This document shows positions 13,895-20,309 of a DNA stretch of 20,309 nucleotides, one piece after another. Position 1 is the stretch's first letter. Each line of letters begins with the position of its first letter. Under the pieces are notes generated by a model. It ran no database searches. It worked only from the letters and a program-made list of their open reading frames with translations, and was not told the DNA's origin. Source of the stretch: Gp6-AA40 sp036742665 (lineage in GTDB: Bacteria > Acidobacteriota > Vicinamibacteria > Vicinamibacterales > UBA2999); assembly GCA_036742665.1 (NCBI GenBank), contig DAINQP010000101.1:1-20309 (forward strand), in the 5' to 3' direction. The translations under genes and the position numbers were made by a program.

Positions 13895-15225
13895 CTGCTG
13901 ACCACTACCTCGATGTCGGTGATCGATTCGCCAAGCGCCACGCGAATCCGTCCGCTCGGGATCTCACGGCCCTGCTGCGTCACCCGCACGACGCGGAGCC
14001 CGGGGAGTTCGAAATCGTAGACGCCGAGCGCTCCATTGATCTGAAAGCGACCGTCAGCGCCGATCGCATTCTCCGAAATTGGATACAACGGCGAGACGGG
14101 CAGCAGCCGTTGCTTTAACGCAATGTGCCTCGCGCGGCTCGCCGATGGCACGCTGCCGTCATACACAACACGACCCTCGACGATACCCGGTGTACCCAGC
14201 CGGAGTTCGAGATCGTCCACTTCATCGACGTTGATCTCGGTCGTGACGACACCAGCCAGCGCGCCCCGATTCGAGTCGGCCCGCGCGAGCAGGACCACCG
14301 TGCCGCGCGCGACGCCGGTGATGTGAAACAGGTCGCCAGGCTCCGGGACCGTCCATAAACCCGAGCGCTGCGCGGTCAGGTTCGCGTACTCAATGACGAT
14401 GTTCTCGGCAGTCGTGTGCTCGGGCCACGAGATACGGCCGGAGATCGAATGGCGCTCGCCCGGCATGAGCCAGGTGTCGATGCCGTCGACGGGAATGCCT
14501 TCGAAGACCGTGACGGTCTCGGCCGCGGCGATGCTGGTCGAACCAGGGTAGAGCGTTGGCTCGAAGAACGGGCGAGTCGCCGAAGACGACTCGGGGGCGC
14601 GCCGTTCGGCGTTGGCACGCATCCGATTCGGATCGGTCGAGGTGCTTGGCAGGATGAGGACGAGATACTCGCCGGGTGGAAGTCCGGTGATTCGGTAGCG
14701 ACCATTCCATTCGGCGACAGTGCGCGTGTCTTCGAGCGGCACATACGTGGCGCCACGACGCACCGCCGCAAACACCAGCACGTCGGGTGCGGGAATGCCG
14801 TCTGGCTCGGCGATGCGGCCGGCGATGCTCGATTCACGGTAGAGGATCAACTCGACATGCGCGGCCTGCTCGCGATCGCGAAGCATTAGTTCTCGGCCGG
14901 TGTCGAATCGTTCAGCGGACGCAAGGAGTGGCTGCCGGTCCGTGTAGCCGGTCTTCGAGGCCGACACGCGATATCGGCCTGCGGCCAGACCCTCGACGGT
15001 GAATGCACCCTGTCGATCGGTGGTGAGCGTCAGCGGGGCGCCAGCCGACGGAGCGAGTCGGGTCAGCGTGACCGCTGCATCGGCGATTGACCCTGCTGCC
15101 ACCGACACCACGCGTCCCGAGATGCGGCCGGATGCTGCGGCAGCCGCCGCCGGTTGCGCGTCGGCGGTGCGGGCAAGCAGCGTCCAGGCCAGAAGGCCGA
15201 ATGTCAACGCAACGTGAGCCGACAT
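13888..15225 (-). CDS. Secreted protein with carboxypeptidase-regulatory-like domains
   Basis: The 445-aa protein has a signal peptide (hydrophobic to about residue 24, ending ARTADA) and several Ig-like/carboxypeptidase regulatory-like (CarboxypepD_reg) folds. The first is SGRISGRVVSVAAGSIADAAVTL...TDRQGAFTVEGLAAGRYRVSASKTGY, near residues 33-94. Others include SSIAGRIAEPDGIPAPDVLVFA...WNGRYRITGLPPGEYLVLIL and GIVEGRVVYDGS. Such proteins are abundant in Acidobacteriota, surface-exposed or periplasmic, and mostly uncharacterised. No enzyme motif, TonB plug or barrel is seen, so it is not a complete TonB-dependent receptor. The ATG at 15225 is preferred over the ATG at 15234 or the longer frame to 15288 because TACAAT lies 7 nt upstream of it. 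Confidence 0.8.
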   Translation of the reverse strand: MSAHVALTFGLLAWTLLARTADAQPAAAAAASGRISGRVVSVAAGSIADAAVTLTRLAPSAGAPLTLTTDRQGAFTVEGLAAGRYRVSASKTGYTDRQPLLASAERFDTGRELMLRDREQAAHVELILYRESSIAGRIAEPDGIPAPDVLVFAAVRRGATYVPLEDTRTVAEWNGRYRITGLPPGEYLVLILPSTSTDPNRMRANAERRAPESSSATRPFFEPTLYPGSTSIAAAETVTVFEGIPVDGIDTWLMPGERHSISGRISWPEHTTAENIVIEYANLTAQRSGLWTVPEPGDLFHITGVARGTVVLLARADSNRGALAGVVTTEINVDEVDDLELRLGTPGIVEGRVVYDGSVPSASRARHIALKQRLLPVSPLYPISENAIGADGRFQINGALGVYDFELPGLRVVRVTQQGREIPSGRIRVALGESITDIEVVVSRK

Positions 15226-15232
15226 GCGGTGC

Positions 15233-15238
15233 ATTGTA
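15233..15238 (-). promoter_or_regulatory. -10-like TACAAT of the secreted-protein gene
   Basis: TACAAT on the minus strand ends 7 nt before the ATG at 15225, and no Shine-Dalgarno sequence is present. The mRNA would be leaderless. A -35 match is not apparent. Confidence 0.45.
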
Positions 15239-15248
15239 AACAAGTGAG

Positions 15249-15282
15249 GCCTGCCTCGGGAAAGCCCGTGGCGAAGGCGGGC
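15249..15282. repeat. Palindromic element between divergent genes
   Basis: Outer arms GCCTGCC (15249-15255) and GGCGGGC (15276-15282) pair with one G-T wobble. An inner CGGG-AAAG-CCCG stem lies at 15257-15268. Flanking GCGAAGGCGG text resembles the element at 3549-3603. It sits between the two divergent -10-like boxes. Confidence 0.45.
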
Positions 15283-15287
15283 GCCCA

Positions 15288-15293
15288 TACAAT
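15288..15293 (+). promoter_or_regulatory. -10-like TACAAT of the DUF3810 gene
   Basis: TACAAT ends 6 nt before the GTG start at 15300 and there is no Shine-Dalgarno sequence, suggesting a leaderless transcript. It is the same hexamer as the opposite-facing box at 15233-15238. Confidence 0.45.
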
Positions 15294-15299
15294 CGGGAC

Positions 15300-16370
15300 G
15301 TGCGAACCAAAGTAGCCATCGTCGTCGCGGCCCTGCTGTGTGCCTTTGCGCCGGTGAGCCCTCGGTTCATCGAACGGTGGTATGCGACCGGTGTGTATCC
15401 GCGCATCCAGCAGGTGCTCACGCCGATCTCGAACGTGATTCCGTTTGCGTTGTTCGATGTGTTGACGATTGGCGCTGCCACCCTCGTGGTCGGTGCGATC
15501 GTTCGCGCGGTCCGGCGTGCACGGCAGACGCGGCGATTCTCAATACTGCTCGTGACGCTGGGGAACCTTGTCGTTGGCGCCGCCGTGGCGTACCTGATGT
15601 TTCTGTTCTTGTGGGGGTTCAACTATCGGCGGATGTCGATGGCCGAGCGCCTTGTGCTCGACGGGGCGAGGCCGACGCCCGATGCCGCCCGCGCGCTCGG
15701 GCAGCGGGCTGTACAGGAGTTGAACACGCTGTATGAGGCCGCGCACGCGAAGGGAGATACGCCGCCATGGCGAGACGAGTCCATGCGTAGCGCGTTCGAG
15801 CGCGTACAGCGGTTTCTGACCCACGCCACGCCCGCGGTCCCTGGCCGTCTCAAAGCGACGATCTATGGACCGTATTTCCGATGGACGAGCGTGGACGGAA
15901 TGGTGGATCCGTTTGCCCTCGAGGTGATGGCCAATCCGGATCTACTCCCAGTCGAGCGGTCGTTTGTCGCCGCGCACGAGTGGGCGCATCTGGCGGGTTA
16001 TGCCGACGAGTCAGAGGCGAACTTCGTTGGATGGCTCACGTGTGTGCAGGGGGATGCCCGGGCGAAGTACAGCGGCTGGATGTTTCTCTACTGGCAGCTG
16101 AGTGGCGAGGTGAGCGCTGCCGATCGCACGCTGCTGGCGGCGATGCTCGAATCCGGTCCGCGTCGTGACATCGACGACATCGCGGAACGTCTGCGTCGCG
16201 GTCGCTGGCCGTTGCTGCAGCGATCCAGCTGGACGGTCTATGACCAGTATTTGAAGGCGAACCGGGTCGAAGCCGGGATACGAAGCTACGGGCTCGTCGT
16301 CACGCTGATTCTGCGCGCCCAATTCGATGAAGAGTGGAGGCCGAAGGTCAGGGAACCGACGCGCGACTGA
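15300..16370 (+). CDS. DUF3810 family membrane protein with HExxH motif
   Basis: The 356-aa protein has an N-terminal hydrophobic segment and two further transmembrane helices (about residues 48-70 and 83-105), then a large soluble domain. The soluble part carries FVAAHEWAHLAGYADESEANFVGWL (222-246), where His226-Glu227 and His230 form a zinc-metallopeptidase HExxH and Glu237 or Glu239 could be the third ligand. This arrangement is characteristic of DUF3810, whose function is not established; protease activity is an inference. It starts with GTG at 15300, directly after a -10-like TACAAT. Its last 23 bp overlap the convergent Sua5 gene. No operon partner is on this strand. Confidence 0.82.
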   Translation: MRTKVAIVVAALLCAFAPVSPRFIERWYATGVYPRIQQVLTPISNVIPFALFDVLTIGAATLVVGAIVRAVRRARQTRRFSILLVTLGNLVVGAAVAYLMFLFLWGFNYRRMSMAERLVLDGARPTPDAARALGQRAVQELNTLYEAAHAKGDTPPWRDESMRSAFERVQRFLTHATPAVPGRLKATIYGPYFRWTSVDGMVDPFALEVMANPDLLPVERSFVAAHEWAHLAGYADESEANFVGWLTCVQGDARAKYSGWMFLYWQLSGEVSAADRTLLAAMLESGPRRDIDDIAERLRRGRWPLLQRSSWTVYDQYLKANRVEAGIRSYGLVVTLILRAQFDEEWRPKVREPTRD

Positions 16371-17391
16371 GGCGATCTCGGATCGCAGCAGCAAGGCCAT
16401 CGTCTCCTGGGAAGCCACGCGCGAGGATGCGATCGACGCCGGACGCATCGAGCTCCCGGATCGCAGCGTAGAGTCGCGAAGCGACAGTGGGGAGGTCGCG
16501 CTCGGAGCCGAGATAAGCGATCGTCGCGCGGCCACGATGACGCTCGACGTCCGACAACGCATCGCGATCCTCATCTGCTGCCATGATGCCGAGCCGCTGT
16601 CCGTTCGCCATCGACGTGCACGCATCGCGCACGAGGCGAGCGACTCCATCGCTCCCGTCATACGCCGTCAGCGGAGCGCGCGGTGAGTAGTGACGCTCCA
16701 GCAACCCCGGCGACTTCATGGCGGCCGACAACAGTGCCTCTGCCGAGCGGCGCTCGACGCGAGGAAGGATCTCGCGCAGCATGTCGATCGACACGGCACC
16801 GGGGCGCAGGATCGTCGGCACCTCTCCGGAGAGGTCGAGCACCGTTGATTCAACGCCGACCTGCGTGGCGCCACCGTCAACGACGAGATCGATACGGCCG
16901 GCGAGGTCATCGAGCACATGCGACGCGCGGGTCGGGCTTGGCCGCGAGAAGAGATTCGCACTCGGCGCGGCGACAGGAACCCCGGCGACGGTGAGCAGCG
17001 CGCGCGCGACTGGATGTGCCGGCACCCGAATGGCGACGGTGTTCAGCCCCGCGGTGACTTCATCTGGCACGCGCGATGACCGCAGCAGGACGAGTGTCAG
17101 CGGGCCTGGCCAGAAGCGCGATGCGAGCTGTCGGGCCGCATCCGGCACGTCGGCCACGAGGGCCTGCATGCGATCGACGGACTCGACGTGAACGATCAGC
17201 GGATCGTTGGCCGGACGCCCCTTGGCGTCGAACAACCGCCGCACCGCCGCGCGATCGAGCGCATGCACGCCGAGGCCATAAACCGTCTCAGTGGGAAACG
17301 CGACAAGGCCGCCGCGCCGAAGACACTCTGCAGCACGCGACAGCGCCGCGGGATCCGGGGTTCCCGGATCGACGCGAATCACATCCGTCAT
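16348..17391 (-). CDS. L-threonylcarbamoyladenylate synthase, Sua5 type
   Basis: The 347-aa cytoplasmic enzyme makes threonylcarbamoyl-AMP from threonine, bicarbonate and ATP, the first step of the tRNA t6A37 modification. The YrdC domain (residues about 10-205) shows the substrate-binding FPTETVYGLG (32-41), KGRPANDPL (57-65), PSANLFSRPSPT (143-154) and GVESTVLDL (179-187). The linker KSPGLLERHYSP (226-237) and a C-terminal Rossmann-like Sua5 domain to residue 347 make it the long Sua5 form rather than TsaC. The frame runs up to 17568, but homology begins near 17391. ATG codons at 17400 and 17391 are both possible; GGAGG lies only 2 nt before the second, so a GTG at 17382 is also conceivable. 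It converges with DUF3810 and overlaps it by 23 bp. Confidence 0.92.
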   Translation of the reverse strand: MTDVIRVDPGTPDPAALSRAAECLRRGGLVAFPTETVYGLGVHALDRAAVRRLFDAKGRPANDPLIVHVESVDRMQALVADVPDAARQLASRFWPGPLTLVLLRSSRVPDEVTAGLNTVAIRVPAHPVARALLTVAGVPVAAPSANLFSRPSPTRASHVLDDLAGRIDLVVDGGATQVGVESTVLDLSGEVPTILRPGAVSIDMLREILPRVERRSAEALLSAAMKSPGLLERHYSPRAPLTAYDGSDGVARLVRDACTSMANGQRLGIMAADEDRDALSDVERHRGRATIAYLGSERDLPTVASRLYAAIRELDASGVDRILARGFPGDDGLAAAIRDRLSRASVP

Positions 17392-17447
17392 CACCTCCAT
17401 CAAACCACTCGGCGTGGTGGCACGTCCAATCTGGCGGAGGGAGGACG

Positions 17448-17933
17448 ATGAGTCTGTCACGATGGGGTCTGCTGTTGGCATTGGTCGGGCTGTCGATGGT
17501 CCCTGCGCTGGCCCAGACACGCGCAACGCGCTGTCTGCACGGCGACAACGAAACTGAAGTCCAGGCACAACGCCGGATCGAGGCGCTCGACGCCACAGAC
17601 CTGATCAACCGCCTGATCGATCGACGGCCGCGAAACAGCGACTATCCGACCTGGGAGGCGCTGGGGAAGTCACCGATGGTCAACTCGTATCGCGGACTGG
17701 CAGGCGCGCGGGGAGATCTCGTGCGCAAGATCGAGTGGGGCGCCGATCAGCCGCTACCCGGCTGGCAGATCCACTACGTGGCTGCGCACGACGGTTATGC
17801 GTTCTCGCTCACCGATCTTCGCGACCCGTGCGAGCTCACGTTCGCATCGAACGATGCCGGCATGCTGATTCAGGGACGCCCAGCCGACCGCAGCGGTCAG
17901 GTCCGCGTGATCCCGCTCGACTCGACGCACTAG
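17448..17933 (+). CDS. Small secreted protein of unknown function
   Basis: The 161-aa protein has a clear signal peptide (MSLSRWGLLLALVGLSMVPALAQ, cleavage after residue 22 or 23). The mature part contains two cysteines (CLHGD near residue 29 and DPCEL near 127) that could form a disulfide. A segment WEALGKSPMVNSYRGLAGARGDLVRKIEWG is followed by a beta-rich C-terminus (WQIHYVAAHDGYAFSLTDLRDPCELTFASNDAGMLIQG). No domain is recognised. The ATG at 17448 has a strong GGAGGGAGGA ribosome site, so this start is reliable, and the longer open frame upstream is discarded. It is divergent from Sua5 and 22 bp before the phosphotransferase gene, with which it may be cotranscribed. Confidence 0.78.
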   Translation: MSLSRWGLLLALVGLSMVPALAQTRATRCLHGDNETEVQAQRRIEALDATDLINRLIDRRPRNSDYPTWEALGKSPMVNSYRGLAGARGDLVRKIEWGADQPLPGWQIHYVAAHDGYAFSLTDLRDPCELTFASNDAGMLIQGRPADRSGQVRVIPLDSTH

Positions 17934-17940
17934 CATTCGT

Positions 17941-17946
17941 TACGAT
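17941..17946 (+). promoter_or_regulatory. Possible -10-like TACGAT before the phosphotransferase gene
   Basis: TACGAT fits TANNNT and ends 9 nt before the ATG at 17956. The spacing is longer than in the other cases and there is no Shine-Dalgarno sequence. It might give the gene its own near-leaderless transcript. Confidence 0.25.
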
Positions 17947-17955
17947 GCCCGTCGG

Positions 17956-19470
17956 ATGTTCGAGGCGGCCGAAGTCGGAAGGAAACTCGAAAAGGAAATC
18001 TACAAGGCGCAGGTCCCGATCCTGCGCGCCGAGCTCCTCGACGCGCAGCAGCAGCTGCTGAACGCGCCGTTTCCGGTCATCGTGCTCTTTGCCGGCGTCG
18101 ATGCCGCCGGCAAGAGCGAGACGGCGAGCCTCCTCAACGAGTGGATGGATCCGCACTGGATCGTCACCCGCGGCTATACCGACCCCTCATCGGAAGAATT
18201 CGAACGTCCTCGACTGTGGCGCTACTGGCGCGATCTGCCACCGCATGGTCGCATCGCGTTGTTTCTCAGCGCCTGGTACTCGTCGCCGATCCGCAACCGC
18301 GTCGCTCGCCGGATCAGCAACGCCGAATTCGACGTCCTCCTCGACGAAATCGCTGCCTTCGAACGCGCGCTCACCGACGATGGCGCGATCATCCTGAAGT
18401 TCTGGATGCACCTGGGCAAGACCGCGCAGAAGAAGCGGCTCAAGGCGTGGGAGAAGGATCCGCTTCAACGCTGGCGGGTGGGCAAGGATTCATGGCGGCA
18501 CTGGCGGATGTTCGACAAGTTTGTCGCGGCTGCCGACCGTGCGATCCGCCACACCAGCACGGATCATGCGCCGTGGCAGATCGTCGAGGGCGAGGACGAG
18601 CGGTATCGCAGCGTCGCGGTAGGTACGGCGCTGCGCGATGCGATCCGCCGCGGACTCGAGCGCGTACCGGTGCGTCACCGCAGCGCGAAGCAGAAGATCA
18701 CCCGCACGACCAAAGGACTTGGACCCGCCCTGGAGCGCCTCGAACGCGACTTCAACGTGCTCGATCGCCTCGATATGCGCCGGGGTCTCGACCCGAAGCG
18801 CTTCGACGAAGCGCTCGAACGTCAGCAGGGCCGGCTCAATCTGCTGCAACGCAAAGCCCAGAAGAACGGCATCTCCACGATTCTCGTGTTCGAAGGCTGG
18901 GATGCCGCCGGCAAGGGCGGTGCAATTCGCCGCATCACCGGAGCGCTCGATGCCCGCGACTACGAAGTGATCGCCGTCAGTGCGCCGACCGACGAAGAGA
19001 AGGCGCGGCACTATCTGTGGCGGTTCTGGCGCCGTCTCTCCCGCGCCGGCCGCATCACGATCTTCGACCGCAGCTGGTATGGTCGCGTGCTGGTCGAGCG
19101 CGTAGAAGGATTCGCGACCGACGAGGAGTACCGACGCGGCTACGGTGAGATCAACTACTTCGAGGAGCAACTGGCCGGACACGGCATCCTGCTGGTGAAG
19201 TTCTGGATCCACATCACCAAGGACGAACAGCTGCGTCGCTTCCGCGATCGCAAGCGCACCGAATACAAACGCTGGAAGATCACTCCCGAGGACTGGCGCA
19301 ATCGCGGCCGCTGGGGCGATTACACGTTGGCGGTGAATGAGATGGTCGCGCGCACCAGCACGCGCGTCGCACCATGGACGCTCGTCGAGGGCAATGACAA
19401 GTATTTCGCGCGCATCAAGGTCATGAAGACGCTCGCCGACCGGATGGAGAAGCGGTTGAAGAAAACGTAG
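17956..19470 (+). CDS. pap: Polyphosphate:AMP phosphotransferase, two-domain PPK2
   Basis: This 504-aa cytoplasmic enzyme transfers phosphate from polyphosphate to AMP, giving ADP (class II PPK2). It has two tandem PPK2 domains. The N-terminal one (about 40-240) has Walker A GVDAAGKS at 47-54. The C-terminal one (about 305-500) has GWDAAGKG at 314-321, the lid and Walker B region FDRSWYGR at 370-377, and RFRDRKRTEYKRWK. In the N-terminal copy the matching segment reads FLSAWYSSP, lacking the catalytic Asp and Arg, so it is probably inactive, as known for characterised two-domain members. Length is typical for the family. The stop codon TAG lies in the arm of a palindromic repeat. It may link polyphosphate stores to nucleotide recharging. 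Confidence 0.92.
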   Translation: MFEAAEVGRKLEKEIYKAQVPILRAELLDAQQQLLNAPFPVIVLFAGVDAAGKSETASLLNEWMDPHWIVTRGYTDPSSEEFERPRLWRYWRDLPPHGRIALFLSAWYSSPIRNRVARRISNAEFDVLLDEIAAFERALTDDGAIILKFWMHLGKTAQKKRLKAWEKDPLQRWRVGKDSWRHWRMFDKFVAAADRAIRHTSTDHAPWQIVEGEDERYRSVAVGTALRDAIRRGLERVPVRHRSAKQKITRTTKGLGPALERLERDFNVLDRLDMRRGLDPKRFDEALERQQGRLNLLQRKAQKNGISTILVFEGWDAAGKGGAIRRITGALDARDYEVIAVSAPTDEEKARHYLWRFWRRLSRAGRITIFDRSWYGRVLVERVEGFATDEEYRRGYGEINYFEEQLAGHGILLVKFWIHITKDEQLRRFRDRKRTEYKRWKITPEDWRNRGRWGDYTLAVNEMVARTSTRVAPWTLVEGNDKYFARIKVMKTLADRMEKRLKKT

Positions 19471-19518
19471 TGACCGCCTTCAGGCGGACCGTGAAGTCCG
19501 GCTGAAGCCGGACACTAC
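19467..19518. terminator. Composite palindromic repeat, likely bidirectional terminator
   Basis: Outer inverted repeats GTAGTG (19467-19472) and CACTAC (19513-19518) enclose two hairpins: CCGCC-TTCA-GGCGG (19474-19487) and GTCCGGC-TGAA-GCCGGAC (19496-19513). The outer arms contain the TAG stops of both convergent genes (19468-19470 plus strand, 19515-19517 minus strand). The sequence looks like a REP-type dispersed element. There is no T-run, so termination would not be of the classic intrinsic type. Confidence 0.6.
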
Positions 19519-20309
19519 AAGGGGATCCGCAGCGTCGCGCGTACGCCGCGCTCGTCGGCGCGGTTCTCGAGCGTCACCAGGCCGCCGTGCCCTTCTGCAA
19601 TCTGCCGGCTCAACACCAGTCCGATACCGGATCCTCCGGCCTTCGTCGTGAAGAACGGGACGAACAGGTTCCCCGTATTCTGCAGACCTGGGCCCTCGTC
19701 ATCGATCCGCACTTCCAGCATGTGGTCGCTCGAGAACCAGCTGGTGGTCACGCCTCCGCCGGTTTCGAGCGCTGCATCAACGGCATTGCGCAGCAGATTG
19801 ATCAGTAGCTGCTCGAGCTGATCCGGATCGGCGGTGACGCTGATGTCCTCGGCGGTGCTCACACCAACCGGCAGCCGCGTTTCGAGCGACACGACACGGC
19901 GCATCAGCGGACTGAAATCGACCGGCCGGCGGCTGGGTGCGGGCAGTCGCGCGAGCCGAGCGTAGGCGGAGGTGAACCGGCTCAGCGCGTCGGCACGCGA
20001 TCCGATCACCGCTAGTCCACTGCGCATGTCATCGCGCCAGTCATCAGGCGGGCGCTCGTTGCTGAGCAGCGACTCGAGGCTGCCGGCAATCGACTTGATC
20101 GGGGCCAGCGAGTTGTTCAGCTCGTGGCCGATGACGCGAATCAGGCGGCGCCACGCCTGACGCTCCTGCTCGCGCAACGGTTGCGAGAGGTCGGACAATG
20201 CCACCAATTCGTGCGGCGAGCCGCCTTGCCAGAACTTCGTCCGCCGGATCTCCCAGCGACCCACGCCGCCAGGGAAGCTGAGATCCTGAATCGTGGACGG
20301 GCTGAGGAG
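19515..20309 (-). CDS. Sensor histidine kinase, NtrY/NtrB-like (N-terminus outside window)
   Basis: The C-terminal 264 residues are visible and the frame stays open to the window edge, so the N-terminal sensor region is missing. It contains part of a preceding PAS-like region (DLSFPGGVGRWEIRRTKFW). The phospho-acceptor H-box VIGHELNNSLAPIKSI follows, with His at visible residue 62. The ATPase domain has N-box LINLLRNAVDAA, G1 DDEGPGL, F-box FVPFFTTKAG and G2 GSGIGLVLSRQI. The H-box with HELNNSLAPI is typical of NtrY-type kinases, which usually signal to an NtrC-family response regulator; the partner may lie beyond the window. A GTG at 20264 is not a credible start because the domain is cut by it. 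The TAG stop lies in the palindromic repeat shared with the phosphotransferase gene. Confidence 0.88.
   Translation of the reverse strand, partial: LLSPSTIQDLSFPGGVGRWEIRRTKFWQGGSPHELVALSDLSQPLREQERQAWRRLIRVIGHELNNSLAPIKSIAGSLESLLSNERPPDDWRDDMRSGLAVIGSRADALSRFTSAYARLARLPAPSRRPVDFSPLMRRVVSLETRLPVGVSTAEDISVTADPDQLEQLLINLLRNAVDAALETGGGVTTSWFSSDHMLEVRIDDEGPGLQNTGNLFVPFFTTKAGGSGIGLVLSRQIAEGHGGLVTLENRADERGVRATLRIPL

Noticed and set aside
13888..15225. TonB-dependent receptor
   Set aside because: The N-terminal CarboxypepD_reg fold is shared with such receptors, but there is no plug or 22-strand barrel and the length is far too short.
17404..17418. ACCAC-TCGGC-GTGGT hairpin upstream of Sua5 as an operator
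   Set aside because: It is a short 5-bp stem with no second copy and no known regulator, so chance is a sufficient explanation.
1..20309. CRISPR array, tRNA or rRNA genes, IS ends, phage genes
   Set aside because: No regularly spaced long repeats, cloverleaf-like sequences, transposase or integrase motifs were seen on either strand by eye.

Overview
The window is GC-rich bacterial chromosome, densely packed on both strands. No rRNA or tRNA genes, CRISPR array, IS element or phage gene was recognised. Protein families and small palindromic repeats (units with GGCGGAC, CGTAGGGC or GTCCGGC cores) suggest an Acidobacteriota genome, probably near Vicinamibacteria. This is an inference from gene content; no marker gene is present.

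Layout. (1) 1-1708, minus: an ECF sigma factor, an overlapping 76-aa membrane protein (a possible minimal anti-sigma) and an ABC-2 type ATPase. A 111-aa membrane protein is divergent at 1757. (2) 2138-8842, minus: a tight six-gene operon. In order of transcription it encodes an SGNH hydrolase, a diheme cytochrome c, a PQQ-type quinoprotein dehydrogenase, a Tat-exported sugar-isomerase-like TIM barrel, a Gfo/Idh/MocA oxidoreductase and an NHS-type MFS transporter. Three junctions are 4-bp ATGA overlaps and the others are 7 and 17 bp gaps. (3) 8867-10965, plus: a Cys-rich conserved protein of unknown function and a GT-C-like membrane glycosyltransferase, 2 bp apart. (4) 10882-12447, minus: an AsmA-like protein whose 3' end overlaps the glycosyltransferase by 84 bp. 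(5) 12590-13690: a decayed TPR gene with several frameshifts. (6) 13888-15225, minus: a secreted protein with carboxypeptidase-regulatory-like folds; DUF3810 is divergent from it at 15300. (7) 16348-20309: Sua5 (tRNA t6A synthesis), a small secreted protein, a two-domain polyphosphate:AMP phosphotransferase, and the C-terminal part of an NtrY/NtrB-like histidine kinase running off the window.

How the genes may work together. The six-gene operon is the best candidate for a coherent, possibly undescribed system. It combines an exported esterase-like enzyme, a periplasmic quinoprotein oxidase with its own electron-accepting cytochrome, an exported isomerase/epimerase-like protein, a cytosolic NAD(P)-type oxidoreductase and an importer. 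This would suit deacylation, periplasmic oxidation, rearrangement, uptake and reduction of a sugar or polyol. The substrate cannot be read from sequence.

Two DNA-level patterns recur. First, several genes at the head of a transcription unit have a TANNNT -10-like hexamer 6-9 nt before the start codon and no good Shine-Dalgarno sequence, which suggests leaderless mRNAs. Second, small palindromic repeats sit at gene ends or within a gene. One supplies the TAG stop codons of both flanking convergent genes, one carries in-phase stops for the MFS gene, and one is read through in frame inside the Gfo/Idh gene.
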